The position numbers and the translations under genes are program-made. From Trichobilharzia szidati (taxonomy: Eukaryota; Platyhelminthes; Trematoda; Strigeidida; Schistosomatidae), in contig OX235277.1 of assembly GCA_944472155.2 (NCBI GenBank), positions 39,262,758 to 39,326,757 on the forward strand: a stretch of 64,000 bases of DNA, given 5' to 3'. A model generated the notes under the pieces. It searched no databases and was not told the origin of the DNA. It saw only the letters and a list, made by a program, of their open reading frames with translations. Below, one piece after another: positions 9,900 through 20,149 of this stretch (positions are counted from its first letter, which is position 1; every line of letters starts with the position of its first letter).

Positions 9900-10625
9900 G
9901 CGAAGAAAATTTTCTTTTCGACGATTCATTTTTCATAAGCTGCTGAACAATAATCGTAATTATATTTAACAAAGAATTCATAAGATGACCAATCAGATAC
10001 TGGTAAATTCCGTCCTCGAAAACGTATTACATGATGTATGGTGTAATCTAGGAAAGGATGACTAATTGTAAGTTAGAAAGGAGACAGAAGTTAGCATGAC
10101 GTAATAAGTGTGAGATAATGACTAATCAGTAAGCTCGTGTAGAATAGACAGGAACTAGTGGAAAGGCCATAAAGTGTTTTTGTATAAAATATGTATGAAA
10201 AGCAATGTTATTAATAAACAGTAATAGAGTGGTAATAAAATATGAGTGATAGGAATAATAATAATAATAATGATAATAATAGTAAACTTAATAAAAAAGA
10301 AGCAAAATTATAGTGCGAACGTTACTCTGGTCACGGTAGGGCGAGTGGATGTATGTGTTGCTTTTGAATGTAGGGGTCCGGTTTCAGATCTCGAATAGCT
10401 AATGATTCAGCTATGTACAGATGGCGTATGCGAAGTCCCTTTGTACGACATTGAGGAACTCTGTGTAACATTGTGAGGCATTCATGCTGGGGTGCTGGCT
10501 ATCCAGAGTTGACAAGGTGTTCGAGAATAGAGCTGCTGCTATTCTTGTTTTCTCCTTGGCTAGCTAGCTAACCTGGACAGTGTTCCAGAATACGTTTTTG
10601 GACTTGACGTGGCGTACTACCGAGA
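9900..10625 (-). pseudogene. PLE-A 3' region (GIY-YIG remnant plus terminal motif)
   Basis: The 3' flank and coding tail match the plus-strand copy at 14500-15510 in reverse. Examples are GCTCGTGTAGAATAGACAGGA, the CATGACGTAATAAGTGTGA block, and the coding tail that in the sister copy reads RIRYLYIAESFAIGDLKPDYYIQKR. The outer end (9905-9950) is the PLE-A terminal motif GAAGAAAATTTTCTTTTCGAC. The frames are broken. Confidence 0.7.
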
Positions 10626-10629
10626 ACCC

Positions 10630-10745
10630 AGAAGTTGGCAAAAGAAGCACATAGAATGCAGGATTTCAAGTGAGAACATAGAGGAGGCAGAGGTGATGAA
10701 CACATGTAACCAACAACATCAAGCAGTAGTCACTATCAACAGGCG
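10630..10745 (+). mobile_element. RTE-clade fragment
   Basis: TTGGCAAAAGAAGCAC, AGGATTTCAAGTGAGAACATAG and GAGGTGATGAA correspond to the LAEEAAKIGLQVNIDKTEVMK segment of the RTE reverse transcriptases elsewhere in the window (30140-30215). It is too short and frameshifted to be functional. Confidence 0.6.
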
Positions 10746-10784
10746 ATATTTGAAGAAGATCCTGTCTTTTGCTTATCTGTAGCA

Positions 10785-11265
10785 GCAGCAAGTACAAAAA
10801 TTCAACCATACCCTACGTAGCTTGTGTTCTGTGCGATAAAGAAAGCATTAGGCGTGACACCTATGATTCATTAAATAGTCAGTAGAACAACTGGATGTCG
10901 TCTTTCCAACTCATATCATTTATAGGTATACAACGTTTTCTTTCTTTCCTTTCCTTTTCTCTTTCTTTTTTTTTCTCCGTTATGTGCTGCTTTGTTTCTT
11001 TCTTCCGCTTACGCCAGTAAATATGATAGCACTTACATTTCTAACACCTTCAAACACTGTTCACCTTTGGCTTTGCTACCGACATGCCAATATGTTGTTG
11101 TCATAATGAACTGAGATTTCCTTAATCTATGTAGAATTCTATTTATTGATAATGTACTAACTGGATGCAATACTGTAGTAAAAATGCTGAGAATTCGATT
11201 CTGTATCACAAGTACTGTTTTGGAATAAAGCGAATTATTACTATTATTATCTAAGCAACCATCGT
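10785..11265 (+). mobile_element. non-LTR retrotransposon 3' end (second family), 5' truncated
   Basis: This stretch is closely similar to 54265-54740 over its whole length. It keeps the coding tail with the RVLCDKESIRRDTY-type block and a long 3' UTR ending in TGTTTTGGAATAAAGC and an ATT-rich microsatellite. Uneven 5' truncation with a shared 3' end is the signature of target-primed reverse transcription. The clade cannot be fixed from the tail; CR1-like is a guess. Confidence 0.65.
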
Positions 11266-11269
11266 TTCA

Positions 11270-12060
11270 GCTACAGCTAGTGGACACGGATGAGGACAAA
11301 AGTAAATAAACAGCTGTCCGCTTGAATCATTTGGCTGCCAGAATTTCCATTCATTAAAATGTTGCTTAAACTGTTCTGCATTTCTTATTGCTTAAATTAT
11401 GCAATGATGTCAGGGGATCACTAGATGAATTCGCGGGAACATTTAATTAGCATTCAACAAAATGCTGTGCAGTTCTTGAAGGAAATGAAGAAAAACATTA
11501 TGCGCAATTGGTTTTCAATGTCTTCTCTAATTAAATCCCAGCAAATCAACCCTTGAAGATCTTGATTCATCATTCCCATCACATGACTACTGGGTATGAA
11601 ATCCATAGTGATTGACGTGTGAATTAATTAATGATCCCATTAACAGTGAGTCGTTTTCTCCACTATAGTGTATCATAATATTTAATCATAAAACAAATAA
11701 TTCCGTAGGTAATCGATAGCCAAGATTACTAATCTTTCTCTCTCCACCTCACCTCAGTCGTCTGTTTTGAGGAATTGAATCAATCCATTCTACCCGTTCT
11801 TTACTTCAAACTGTCTAACAATGAAATCACCTTATATCACATAACTGTAGTGTCCCTACTATTGCTACTATAATCTTTTCATCTGTCTGTCTAGATTGTA
11901 AGATCACCTTTGTCAGTACAGGGTTTATTATGATTGCTTGATTTTTGCTTGAGAGATATGATCTGTTGTCGCATGTCATGCAATCGATGAGTACAATCTG
12001 TTGAAGTGGATTTGACATCTTGTTACCGTTGTTGTTATTGTTCTTGATGGTGGTGATATT
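11270..12060. other. no recognised feature
   Basis: Short open frames occur but none resembles a known protein or a repeat seen elsewhere in the window. Confidence 0.3.
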
Positions 12061-12089
12061 GACACTTTCGATGTTTCTTTTTTTGAAAA

Positions 12090-12435
12090 GTTATGTCTGT
12101 CAAAGTGAAATATCACCGAATAATAGGAAATCTTACATTAAAAGGTGTTAAATGACAGTTTCATATGAAGGACAATTCATTCATTCACTCATTCAGTCAG
12201 TCGATCAGTCAGCCGGTCTTCTTTAATGCTTTGGGTTGTTTTCAGATTTCTTCTTCATTGTTCAGTTTTTGTGGTATTCTAAACTTTCATGTCAAACTAG
12301 GTGCATTGATAGACGCTTTTTTGTGGAATTCTTCTCTACACCAAAAAAGTTCCCATTCATAAGCTTAGATGACAAAAGAAAAAATTGAGCAAAGAACATT
12401 CCTTCCCATAACCTCATCATCTAGCACTGCTGTTA
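12090..12435 (+). repeat. dispersed repeat family R
   Basis: It shares AATAATAGGAAATCTTACATT, TGACAGTTTCAT, the TTCATTCA/CAGTCAGT simple stretch and ACACCAAAAAAGTTCC with 13860-14065 and with 28090-28229 plus 29001-29045. It is non-coding. It is useful because it preserves, near 12371-12395, the empty target site of the transposon inserted at 28238-28992. Confidence 0.7.
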
Positions 12436-12439
12436 TTAA

Positions 12440-13160
12440 AAAGACGGTTACAGAGAGGAAGAAAATTTTCTTTTCGACGAAGTCACCATCAACTAGGCTG
12501 TAAATTCCTGTATTTATAGTAAGTGTGTGTGTGTGTGTGAAAGTTCCAGAATAATTTCTGGTCTAAGGTCAAATCAATGAGATTACGACCGTTGGCATAT
12601 TCAAGATCCGAACAAACATATCAAAGGGAATGATAACAAGGCATCTCAGAATAGCTAAGGCAATGGTGATCCAACAACTCAAGCCTATGCTATGTGCTCA
12701 TAAGAAATACATCCAACCGTTGTTCCTACCGTGGCCATCATGAAACGTCAGTCCTACCAATAATGATTATCCAATTACCTTTGTTGTCCAACCTTCCTGT
12801 TTATTTCTCTAATTTTTACGTTTTTAGTTCTTATCTGCATTACTCCATTTGGCTGCTGTTTTTTATTTTTATACATATCCGAACTTCCTACCTATTTTCT
12901 TATTACTACGTCCTTAATCCGTAATTTCTACAAACAGTCAAGTTTTTCCAGTAATTATGACTTTATTGTGTCTTTTCTACCCGATCTTCCTGATTATTAC
13001 ACTTTTTAATTTTTTTAATTTAACCTTTGATTGGAAGTAATTCTAGAATTTTCTCACACATTTAATATGAATACACGAATGTACAGCCCAGTTGATAGCA
13101 ACTTCATCGAAAAGCAAGTTTTCTTCTCCACTACCGTTCTCTGTAGATTGACTGACTTAC
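12440..13160 (+). pseudogene. PLE-A 3' remnant flanked by inverted terminal copies
   Basis: The coding tail at 12600-12745 (ITRHLRIAKAMVIQQLKPMLC, then the PLWPS end in broken frame) and the 3' UTR to 13150 match the copy at 22500-23350. The plus-strand terminal motif lies at 13085-13140 (CAGCCCAGTTGATAGC..ATCGAAAAGCAAGTTTTCTTC). At 12440-12590 the same terminal region stands in reverse orientation, including a GT microsatellite. The element is therefore bracketed by its own end as an inverted repeat. Confidence 0.72.
12521..12540 (+). repeat. GT microsatellite in PLE-A terminus
   Basis: A short (GT)n run lies inside the inverted PLE-A end and recurs at the same relative place near 22420-22435, so it is part of the element. 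Confidence 0.7.
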
Positions 13161-13275
13161 GATTGGGGAAGGCAAAATGAAATGAAATAAAGGGGAGGGG
13201 GTGATTTCATTTTTTTAAGGTCAGTTTAGCTTTTCTTTTTGGTTGACTGAACCAAAATGTTATACTTTCATCGAT

Positions 13276-13480
13276 GCGTCGGTGACACAGCTGTCAGAAA
13301 TCTCGCCGATCATGCACATTGTCCTGGGGTTCGATCCCCTGCCGACGCACACCTGATATCTGTGGTCGGCCTGTAAAATTTGGGCTACCGATAACACATG
13401 CTGAAAATTCCATACCTGTACCAAAAATACGGTGTGGCATCAAGCTGTAATCAAAAATAAAATAAAAATGTCAGCTCCTA
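13276..13480 (+). mobile_element. tRNA-derived SINE (family T)
   Basis: A tRNA-like head at 13276-13349 has a 7-bp acceptor stem (GCGTCGG/CCGACGC), an A box-like TGACACAGCTG and a strong B box (GGGGTTCGATCCCC). It is followed by a shared body (CTGATATCTGTGGTCGGCCTG, GGCTACCGATA, CATGCTGAAAAT) and an A-rich end. A second copy lies at 33055-33250. The anticodon arm is not convincing, so it is a retroposon, not a tRNA gene. Confidence 0.75.
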
Positions 13481-13509
13481 GTACCAACTCTTTGTGGATT
13501 TTCGATGAC

Positions 13510-13735
13510 TTACATAATGATGTTCAGTAGATGGTGACTAGCACTAGAATCCCGTGGGTTCCCCTACTTCACTTGCCGAAATAATAATTCGACGGAAAAG
13601 AATGAAGATTGGACGTTAATTAATTAATCCCACCTTGTAATACGAAACAACGCCACAGCTACTGAAACTTCGAAGGGGCTTGGAGCCCTGTGTTCTACTT
13701 GGAAGATAGAGGAATGATGAAAAATAAAGAAGAAT
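13510..13735 (-). repeat. dispersed repeat family D
   Basis: It is the reverse complement of about 41375-41590. Shared blocks include ACTGGATTCTAGTGCTAGTC, AATTGCTATT-type context, TTAATTAACTTACGTCCAATC and CTTCGAGGTTTCATTAGC. Looser relatives with the start 'gggcttcaa..ttgaagttt' occur at 20930, 33395 and 34195. Non-coding, origin unknown. Confidence 0.6.
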
Positions 13736-13844
13736 AAAGGTGAGTAGTATTCACTAGGCACCTGGAGGATTACCAGAGAAGTTTTCAATTTATGGATAAT
13801 ATCCTCCATTCAAGGATGAAATGAACGGTGTCAGTGCATCATAT

Positions 13845-14065
13845 CGTATAATATTTTTTTCCATCGAATAATAAAAGGAAATCTCACGTTAAATAGTGTT
13901 GAATGACAGTTTCATTTGAAAGAAAATTCGTTCATTCATCCATTCATTCAGTCAGTCAGTTAGTCAATCTTCTTTGATGACGTAGGCTGTTTTCAGGCAT
14001 TTTTACAATTTCCTATTTGTCGCTCTGCACTTGTATGTCAAACTGGATGCATTTCCTCCATTTTC
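13845..14065 (+). repeat. dispersed repeat family R, truncated
   Basis: It matches 12110-12300 (CGAATAATA..GGAAATCT, GTTGAATGACAGTTTCAT, ATTCATTCAGTCAGTCAG) and then diverges. It stands directly before a PLE-A copy, as at 12.4 kb. Confidence 0.6.
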
Positions 14066-14339
14066 CTGTGGCGTCTCTTTCACTCTACTTCTTAAATGAG
14101 TGTTTTTCTTGTTTGAAAATTTTATTTTTCTTTATTGCCAATTGATTGTTTTTTTATCCAAACTCATGATCATTTTCCTACCTCAGTGTATGAATTAATG
14201 AATATTCTGCCTTCTGCTTTACTTGTTGGCGCATGGTACTACAATCCCCTCAATACTCACTCACATTCTCTTTTTATGTATCAGAATAAAGTAAAAAACA
14301 ATAACGGTTTGTGTAGAATATGCGTTCTTGGATTAGGGT

Positions 14340-15510
14340 AGTCTGGAGAGATGCATTCACTGGAAATTCTTAGAAACCGCCTTACTAAATGTCTGAAGAA
14401 GACATTTCCAACAGCCATCTCACGTATCACATTCTCCAGCAGACAGTTAATCCGGTCCAACGTTAAGGATAAGATACCGCTTTTGGCCACTTCAATGTGT
14501 ATTTATCAATTTACTTGCTCGTGTGGAGCAAAGTATATTGGCCGTACGCAACGTCAAGTCCATAAACGTATTCTGGAACAGTGCCCAGAGGAGAAAAGAA
14601 GAATATCAACAGCTTGATCCTCGAACACCTTGTCATCTCTGGACATCGAGCACCCCCACATGAATGCTTCACAGTGTTACACAGAGTCCCTCGATATTGT
14701 ACAAACGGACTTCGCATACGCTATCTGTACATAGCTGAATCATTTGCTATTGGGGATCTGAAACCGGACTACTACATTCAAAAGCGATAAATACATTCAC
14801 TCGCCACCTTACTGTGGCCAGAGTAAAGTTCTCACTATAATTTTGCTTCTTCTTTTTGATTATGTAAGTTCACCATTATTATTGTTATTACTACTGTTAT
14901 TTTATTATCATTATTATTCCCATCATCCATATTTTATTAACATTCTATAACTCTTTATTAATAACATTGCATTTTCATACAGATTTTATATCAACACACT
15001 TTATCGCCTTTCCACTTGTTCTTGTCCATTCTACACGAGCTTATTGATTAGTCATTATGTCACACTTGTTACGTCATGCCACCTTCTGTTCCCTTTTCTA
15101 ATTTCCACTTAGTCATCTCTTCTTACACCTCACATTATGTAATACATTTTTTCGAGGACAAAGTTTACCAGTATCTGATTGTTCGTCATATGATTTCTTT
15201 GTTAAATATAATTACGATTAGAACAAGACATATAAGCAAACAATATTGTTGTTTTCAATTAGATCTTCTTCAGGCTTTACTCTAATTTACATAGATTTAC
15301 ACATAACACTTTTAACCACATGACGGTGATTTTGGGGATCAAATAATAATCTTAATAATAATAATAATAGCAATAATAACAATGTGGTAAGTGTTTTGAA
15401 CGAAATTAATAACGATGATTATAATGATAACAAAATATAAATAATTACGATTGCACAGCATCTGTTGAAAATGAATTGTCGAAAAGAAAATTTTCTTCGC
15501 TGTTTACGTC
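14340..15510 (+). pseudogene. PLE-A GIY-YIG region and 3' end
   Basis: An open frame at 14351-14617 encodes the connector end and GIY-YIG start: SRITFSSRQLIR, NVKDKIPLLATSMCIYQFTC, then CGAKYIGRTQRQVHKRI. Homology continues after a frameshift at about 14580 through EHLVISGHRAPPHECFT to the RYLYIAESFAI end near 14750. The 3' UTR runs to the terminal motif at 15450-15510 (GTCGAAAAGAAAATTTTCTTCGCTG). It is the inverted counterpart of 9900-10625. Confidence 0.8.
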
Positions 15511-15579
15511 TTTTTCCTATAATTTACTGAAAGCTTATTAATATATGTGTAAAACTTGGGCACTGTGGTAGTAAGTAAT

Positions 15580-16380
15580 TCCATATTAGTTTGTTTATTA
15601 GGTATATCACACAGTGAAATAGTATTATTTACTGGATGACGTTTCGAACAAAATTTATTGTTCATAATCATATCAATTGTGATCACACGACTTTGACACT
15701 TGAGTTTTATAGTTTTCTTTGTTCTCTCCTATTTGTCGTATGGGTAGTAGAATTTTCCAAATATCGGGGACAGGTGATGAATCATTCCTATTACATGTAT
15801 TTGTAGTTGATTCGATAAACAAAGCTTCTGTTATCAATCTCTCCCTATACCCTGTGACATTAGATTTTAAAACTGTCATCCTATCCCATCCTATTGTATG
15901 GTTGTGTGTAACTGCACGTAGTGCTATAGCTGAACTATTCTCTAGGTTTCTTATCTTATTTGGATCAACCAATCTAGATTTTGCTAAGTTTTTATGTTCA
16001 GCAAGTCTGAATGCCCCTGTTCTACTAGTTTGACCTATGTATTTGACCTGACAATCATTGCAGGTAGGGTATTAGATAAACTAAATTGTTTTGTTTTAAG
16101 GGCTCTACAGGATTGATCCTTTAACCGACAAAGCTTGTTTCTAATTGAGTTTGTGGGTTTGAATGCCGTTTTTATTCCTGCCTTGTTAAGAATTCTGCGC
16201 AAGGTTTCCGAGGTTCCTTCGTTGTATGGAATTACTACTGATGATTTAGATTTTTTATTGCTGGTGTCGCCATTAATATTATTATTATTATTATGAACAA
16301 TAAATTTTGTTCGAAACGTCATCCAGTAAATAATACTGTTTCACTGTGTGATATACCTAATAAACAAACTAATATGGAAT
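15580..16380 (-). pseudogene. PLE-B connector and GIY-YIG region with inverted flanks
   Basis: The frames at 16035-16322 (VVIPYNEGTSETLRRILNKAG, FKPTNSIRNKLC) and 15673-15972 (ERLITEALFIESTTNTCNRND, then PDIWKILL) are consecutive parts of one protein. Between them the YIGQTSRTG motif reads near 16030-16015. GIY-YIG with a downstream H.IGWD block is typical of canonical Penelope-type elements. The unit is bracketed by an almost identical 85-90 bp inverted repeat at about 15582-15668 and 16292-16378 (TTTATTAGGTATATCACACAG). Confidence 0.82.
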
Positions 16381-16479
16381 CACTGAAAGCTTACTTGGAA
16401 TGAAAAATACTTGAATTCCAATAGTACTTGTCCAATCAGCTATCAATGAGCATCAGTCTAAACTCTGTTTTACAAAGCC

Positions 16480-17330
16480 AGAAAGAGGTGATATCAACTG
16501 CAAAAATGTGCGGGAGAATTTCCTGATTCTTCAGATGTAGCAAAACAAATCACAGTGGGAATAAGAAGCGTGTATTCATACAGCTCGTCTTTATAGATGA
16601 GAATATTGTCAGAAGAGTAATCGGATAATTCAATACCCCACTAACCAGAACGGATCCTGCAGTTAGGTTACTTCGCGTTTATCAAAGAAGACAGATACTC
16701 AGCGTTGAGAGTAAAGAAAGGAAGACACACCTTCGATTTACTGAACATATTCCAAAAAGGGCTTTCATCAACAGTGCTATTCACATGCATTACGTTGATA
16801 CGGATCATGGAATGGACACCCCGTGTAATTAAGACTATCAATATAGACAATTTAATTCCATTCTCTTAAAGCTTAGCGAAGCAAATGCAATCAGATGCCT
16901 GAAACCCTATTTATCAGTTTTTTCTTGGCGTGGTCTATACTCTCTCTTCTATCTGATTACATAATCTTTGACTTTAACTTCTCATTCCTAAGCCAGAATA
17001 TAATTTTTCATGTCTCTTGTTCCCATGATTTGAGTTGAACTCATCACACTGTTATGCAACTTCTTTGTTACTTATCATCTTATTCACCTCTTATCATTAT
17101 TACGTAACTCCTTTGCCAGTGTATCCAAGCCTTTTCCCTTTTTCTTTAAACTCGAACTTTCTACGTATAAGCTATGCAGTAAGTGTAATTTCTGAGCTGT
17201 GTTCATTAAGTCCGGAGTCTCCTGTCAACTTATGTTTTGTAACATTTGCAAGTATGTACACAAACTTAATTGATTTTTCGGGTTATATTCAGCCGATGAA
17301 AACCCGATGAAATAAATAGTGGTATCATCT
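16480..17330 (+). pseudogene. PLE-A-like relic, divergent subfamily
   Basis: A degraded GIY-YIG tail (HTLRFTEHIPKRAFINSAIH near 16730, LSEANAIRCLKPYLSVFSW near 16875) is followed by a 3' UTR shared with 34320-34790, for example GATTTGAGTTGAACTCATCAC. It ends in a conserved small hairpin before AAATAAATAGTGG. Confidence 0.6.
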
Positions 17331-17339
17331 TACTCTACT

Positions 17340-18060
17340 GCAGTTTTATTATGGATAAAACTAGTAGATCGGGGTTAGTGAGATTATCAGAGCATAAGAA
17401 TTGAGCTGAGGTTGGAATGATTGATCCCACGAAGATAGGCAATTTAGAAAGAGGAACTGAGTACTGCATTGCACTGCATGCATTGACACACAATCACACA
17501 ATAGGGTGGGTGGGACAGAGTCAGAATTCTACAAAGTAATATAGATAGGTGGAGAGAGAGGGAGGTTGATTACTGAATCCTGCCTAGTTCATCGAGTCTA
17601 CCTACACCCAACATATGCGCAATAGAAGTGACTCAATGCAAATACCAGAGATGTGTATGGAAGATATTATTACCACCAGTCAAATCAGAGGAGGATAATA
17701 AGTAATGTTAAAATGTATTATAACATTCTAACAAGTTATTTATTTATTTTACTATAAAAACATCTTATTTCCCATCTTATTGTATTTGATTACTAAAACT
17801 GATATTATTTCCGAATGTACTTTCTCATCTTATACTGATTTTATTTAAATGTCTGATCATCAATTTCTACTCATGTATATAAACGAAGCAAGAAAGTTGT
17901 GTGAGTAGCATCTTGCTATGATTATGAGCAGTAGCAATAGATTGTGCTGGAAACGTGGTCATCAGTAAATATTACTGTATAACACTACACTGTGTGTTTT
18001 TATCAAAATAAATTTTGTCCATAATAAAATTATACTCAGTGCCTACAGTGTCCAATTTTT
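17340..18060 (+). pseudogene. PLE-B 3' half, degraded
   Basis: Plus-strand remnant of the same protein tail as 15673-15972 (HNHTIGW-type at 17490, CNRSDSMQIPEMCMEDIIT near 17620). Its 3' flank shares GTAAATATTACT and TATCAAAATAAATTTTGTCC with 27960-28040 and, reversed, with 7495-7560. Stops throughout. Confidence 0.7.
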
Positions 18061-18235
18061 ATCCTTATATCAATAACTACTGTAGTTCCATTGCCCGTAA
18101 CTGTAGGATAAACAAAGGGTCATTTTAAAATCATTCTTGTTGCTGGTTTTCAACATACAAATGAGGTTGACTTGATAACTAGGTTAACGCAATTCTTTAA
18201 TCCGTTTTGTTTTCAAATACAATTTTCTATTTTTC
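18060..18235. other. no recognised feature
   Basis: Short AT-rich spacer between the PLE-B end and a SINE tail. Confidence 0.3.
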
Positions 18236-18345
18236 TTCTCCCTGCAGTTTTTCCGCTGGTTCTCTAACTGATGTCAGCTCATGATGAAATCCTCCATCCA
18301 ATGATACTAAATCCCTACAAAAACCAATACTTGAAAATATATATA
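18236..18345 (+). mobile_element. alpha-SINE tail fragment
   Basis: GGTTCTCTAACTGATGTCAG, CTCATGATGAAATCCTCC and CCCTACAAAAACCAATACTTG are the SINE 3' end; the head and ribozyme are missing. Confidence 0.7.
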
Positions 18346-18700
18346 CATTTGACAAGGAAACCTGATAAAAAACGTAGTAGAAGAAAAATTTTCTTTGGAA
18401 AATAAATAATGGTTCCTTTCAGTTTGTGGAATTGAATATATATCAAAGAATAATTGTGAAAGGAAGCGATTCATCTTGAGTTTTGCAAATAATTGTCGAT
18501 ATCCAGTAGAGGGGAACAATAAAAAATACACACTAGCTACAGAGAATTGACAAACTGAATCCCCCCTAAGAAATTTAGGCATAATTCAAGTTGAATTCCA
18601 GGAGAATTTAATTAATTCCCCTCATGGTAAGCATTTTTTGTTGTTGTAAAAATGTTAGAATGGATTGGCTGCCTGTATTAGTCTTCATTTTTTCCACATT
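18345..18700. other. no recognised feature
   Basis: A minus-strand frame of 92 codons (18307-18582) overlaps the SINE tail and resembles nothing known. I treat it as chance. Confidence 0.3.
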
Positions 18701-18704
18701 TCTG

Positions 18705-19040
18705 ACGATATGATTGATTTCCTGGCGGAATTTGTTACACAGAGGCATTATTTGGAGTGCATCTGAGAAGTGGGAAGTACTGGGCAGTTGTTTCGACCAT
18801 GTTCAGGGATCTGAAGCAATGTGCAGTCATCTTGTACACCATGGATAGTAATCAGCACTTTTAACTTCCCAATCGGAGACGTTCGTTATTGAATCACGCA
18901 AGTGGATACAACCACCAATGACTTCTTGCTAATTTGTGTGCTTGCGCCGATGAAGAGTTGTAAACTGGGACGAAACATCTGCTGAATGTGTTTTGGTATT
19001 CAATGATTTTCTAACTAATATCGATTTGTGACAAAATATA
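18705..19040. mobile_element. degenerate head-to-head alpha-SINE pair
   Basis: A reverse-oriented ribozyme-side fragment (GGAAGTACTGGGCAGTTGTTTCG, about 18772-18800) is followed after a worn centre by a plus-oriented one (CGCCGATGAAGAGTTGT..GGGACGAAACATCTGC, 18948-18985) and the tail TTTCTAACTAATATCGATTTGTG. It is too worn to give exact ends. Confidence 0.5.
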
Positions 19041-19059
19041 CTTCAACACTTCTATTAGA

Positions 19060-19495
19060 TTCGTGTGTTTGTCTTGATAACTTTCATCAAAGGAAAGCGG
19101 AACGAATTTATGGCTAAAAACTTTATTATTCCGTTGCAAATGTATCGAAAGAGCTGGTACGTCTGCCGATAATGCGAAATTCTAAGGCGGGTATTTTTCC
19201 ATGGGAAGTGTGCCCCAATATTTTTTGTGGAAATCCGGTGTTTATTTATAACGTAATTTGACCTTTCTCGAGATTTTCGAGCGTTCCAGTATGTAGACAT
19301 ATGTGAAAATTATATTTGTAAATTCTCAGCGAAATTGAAAAAGGTGATTCCAATGTGTCTTACCTTCGGCAGACTGGTCCGAACTTCTTCAGGGAAATTA
19401 ATCGAAATTAAAATAACAGAGGTTCATTTATGAAAAGGATACCTCTTATTTTTAAAAACTCTGTCCATTCATATGAGTCATGATACAGGCATCAA
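19060..19495. other. no recognised feature
   Basis: A minus-strand frame at 19055-19300 shows no family motif. The stretch 19310-19490 is likewise unassigned. Confidence 0.3.
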
Positions 19496-19930
19496 AATAT
19501 AATAATTTTCAGTAGTTGGTTTGTAAGGATTAGATCTGTTTTGACGAGTTGATCATGGATTGATATCAGTTAGAGAACCATTGAAAACTAGCCCCGGAGT
19601 ACTGGACTGGACAGCTGTTTCATCCTGGTTCAAGAATCATTGGTGGTAGGCACCCATTACAGAAGTTGGAACCCGGGACCTTCCAGTTACAAGGCAAGCT
19701 GGTAGACCATTCAGACACTGGGACCCGATTCCTCAGTGGCCAACTAATGAATTCTAACTTCTACCATACGAGCTTGCATTGTAACCTGAAGGTCCTGGGT
19801 TCCAATCCCTGTAGTGGGTGCGTACTACCGATGATTCCCGAACTAGAATGAAACAGCTGTCCAGTCCAGTACTCTTTGGTGGTTTTTAATGGTTCTCTAA
19901 CTGATATCAATCCATGATCAATCCGTCAGA
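19495..19930. mobile_element. head-to-head alpha-SINE dimer (long hairpin)
   Basis: A reverse-oriented SINE (19501-19758) meets a plus-oriented one (19768-19930) at their tRNA-like heads. The first 200 bases read tail, CAGCTGTTTCATCC, CCCGGGACCTTCCAGTTACAAGG; the second half repeats this in reverse complement (CATTGTAACCTGAAGGTCCTGGG, GAAACAGCTGTCCAG, CTAACTGATATCAATCCATG). Arms of roughly 160 bases would fold around a loop of about 60-70 bases. Confidence 0.8.
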
Positions 19931-20149
19931 ATATAATAAACAAAATTGCATGAACTCTGATCAAAATTTCACCTCAGACTTCTTACTAATATTAGTCTAC
20001 TTTTGTTAAACACTGCAAATAGTGTACTGTACTTTTGCACCAAAATTTTAGTGATTACGTTCAACCATCAGTTCATGGGCGTAGATAACGGAATGTTAAA
20101 AATATGTATGTGTATATGCGTCATACATTGGTGTGTGTGTGCAACGGAT

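Noticed and set aside
12521..12540. CRISPR-like or satellite array at repeated PLE ends
   Set aside because: The repeats are dispersed retroelement termini and microsatellites, not regularly spaced direct repeats with unique spacers.
13276..13349. Functional tRNA gene
   Set aside because: The anticodon arm is not convincing and the same head plus body recurs at 33055-33255, so it is a SINE.
18307..18582. Minus-strand 91-codon frame
   Set aside because: It overlaps a SINE tail and has no family resemblance.
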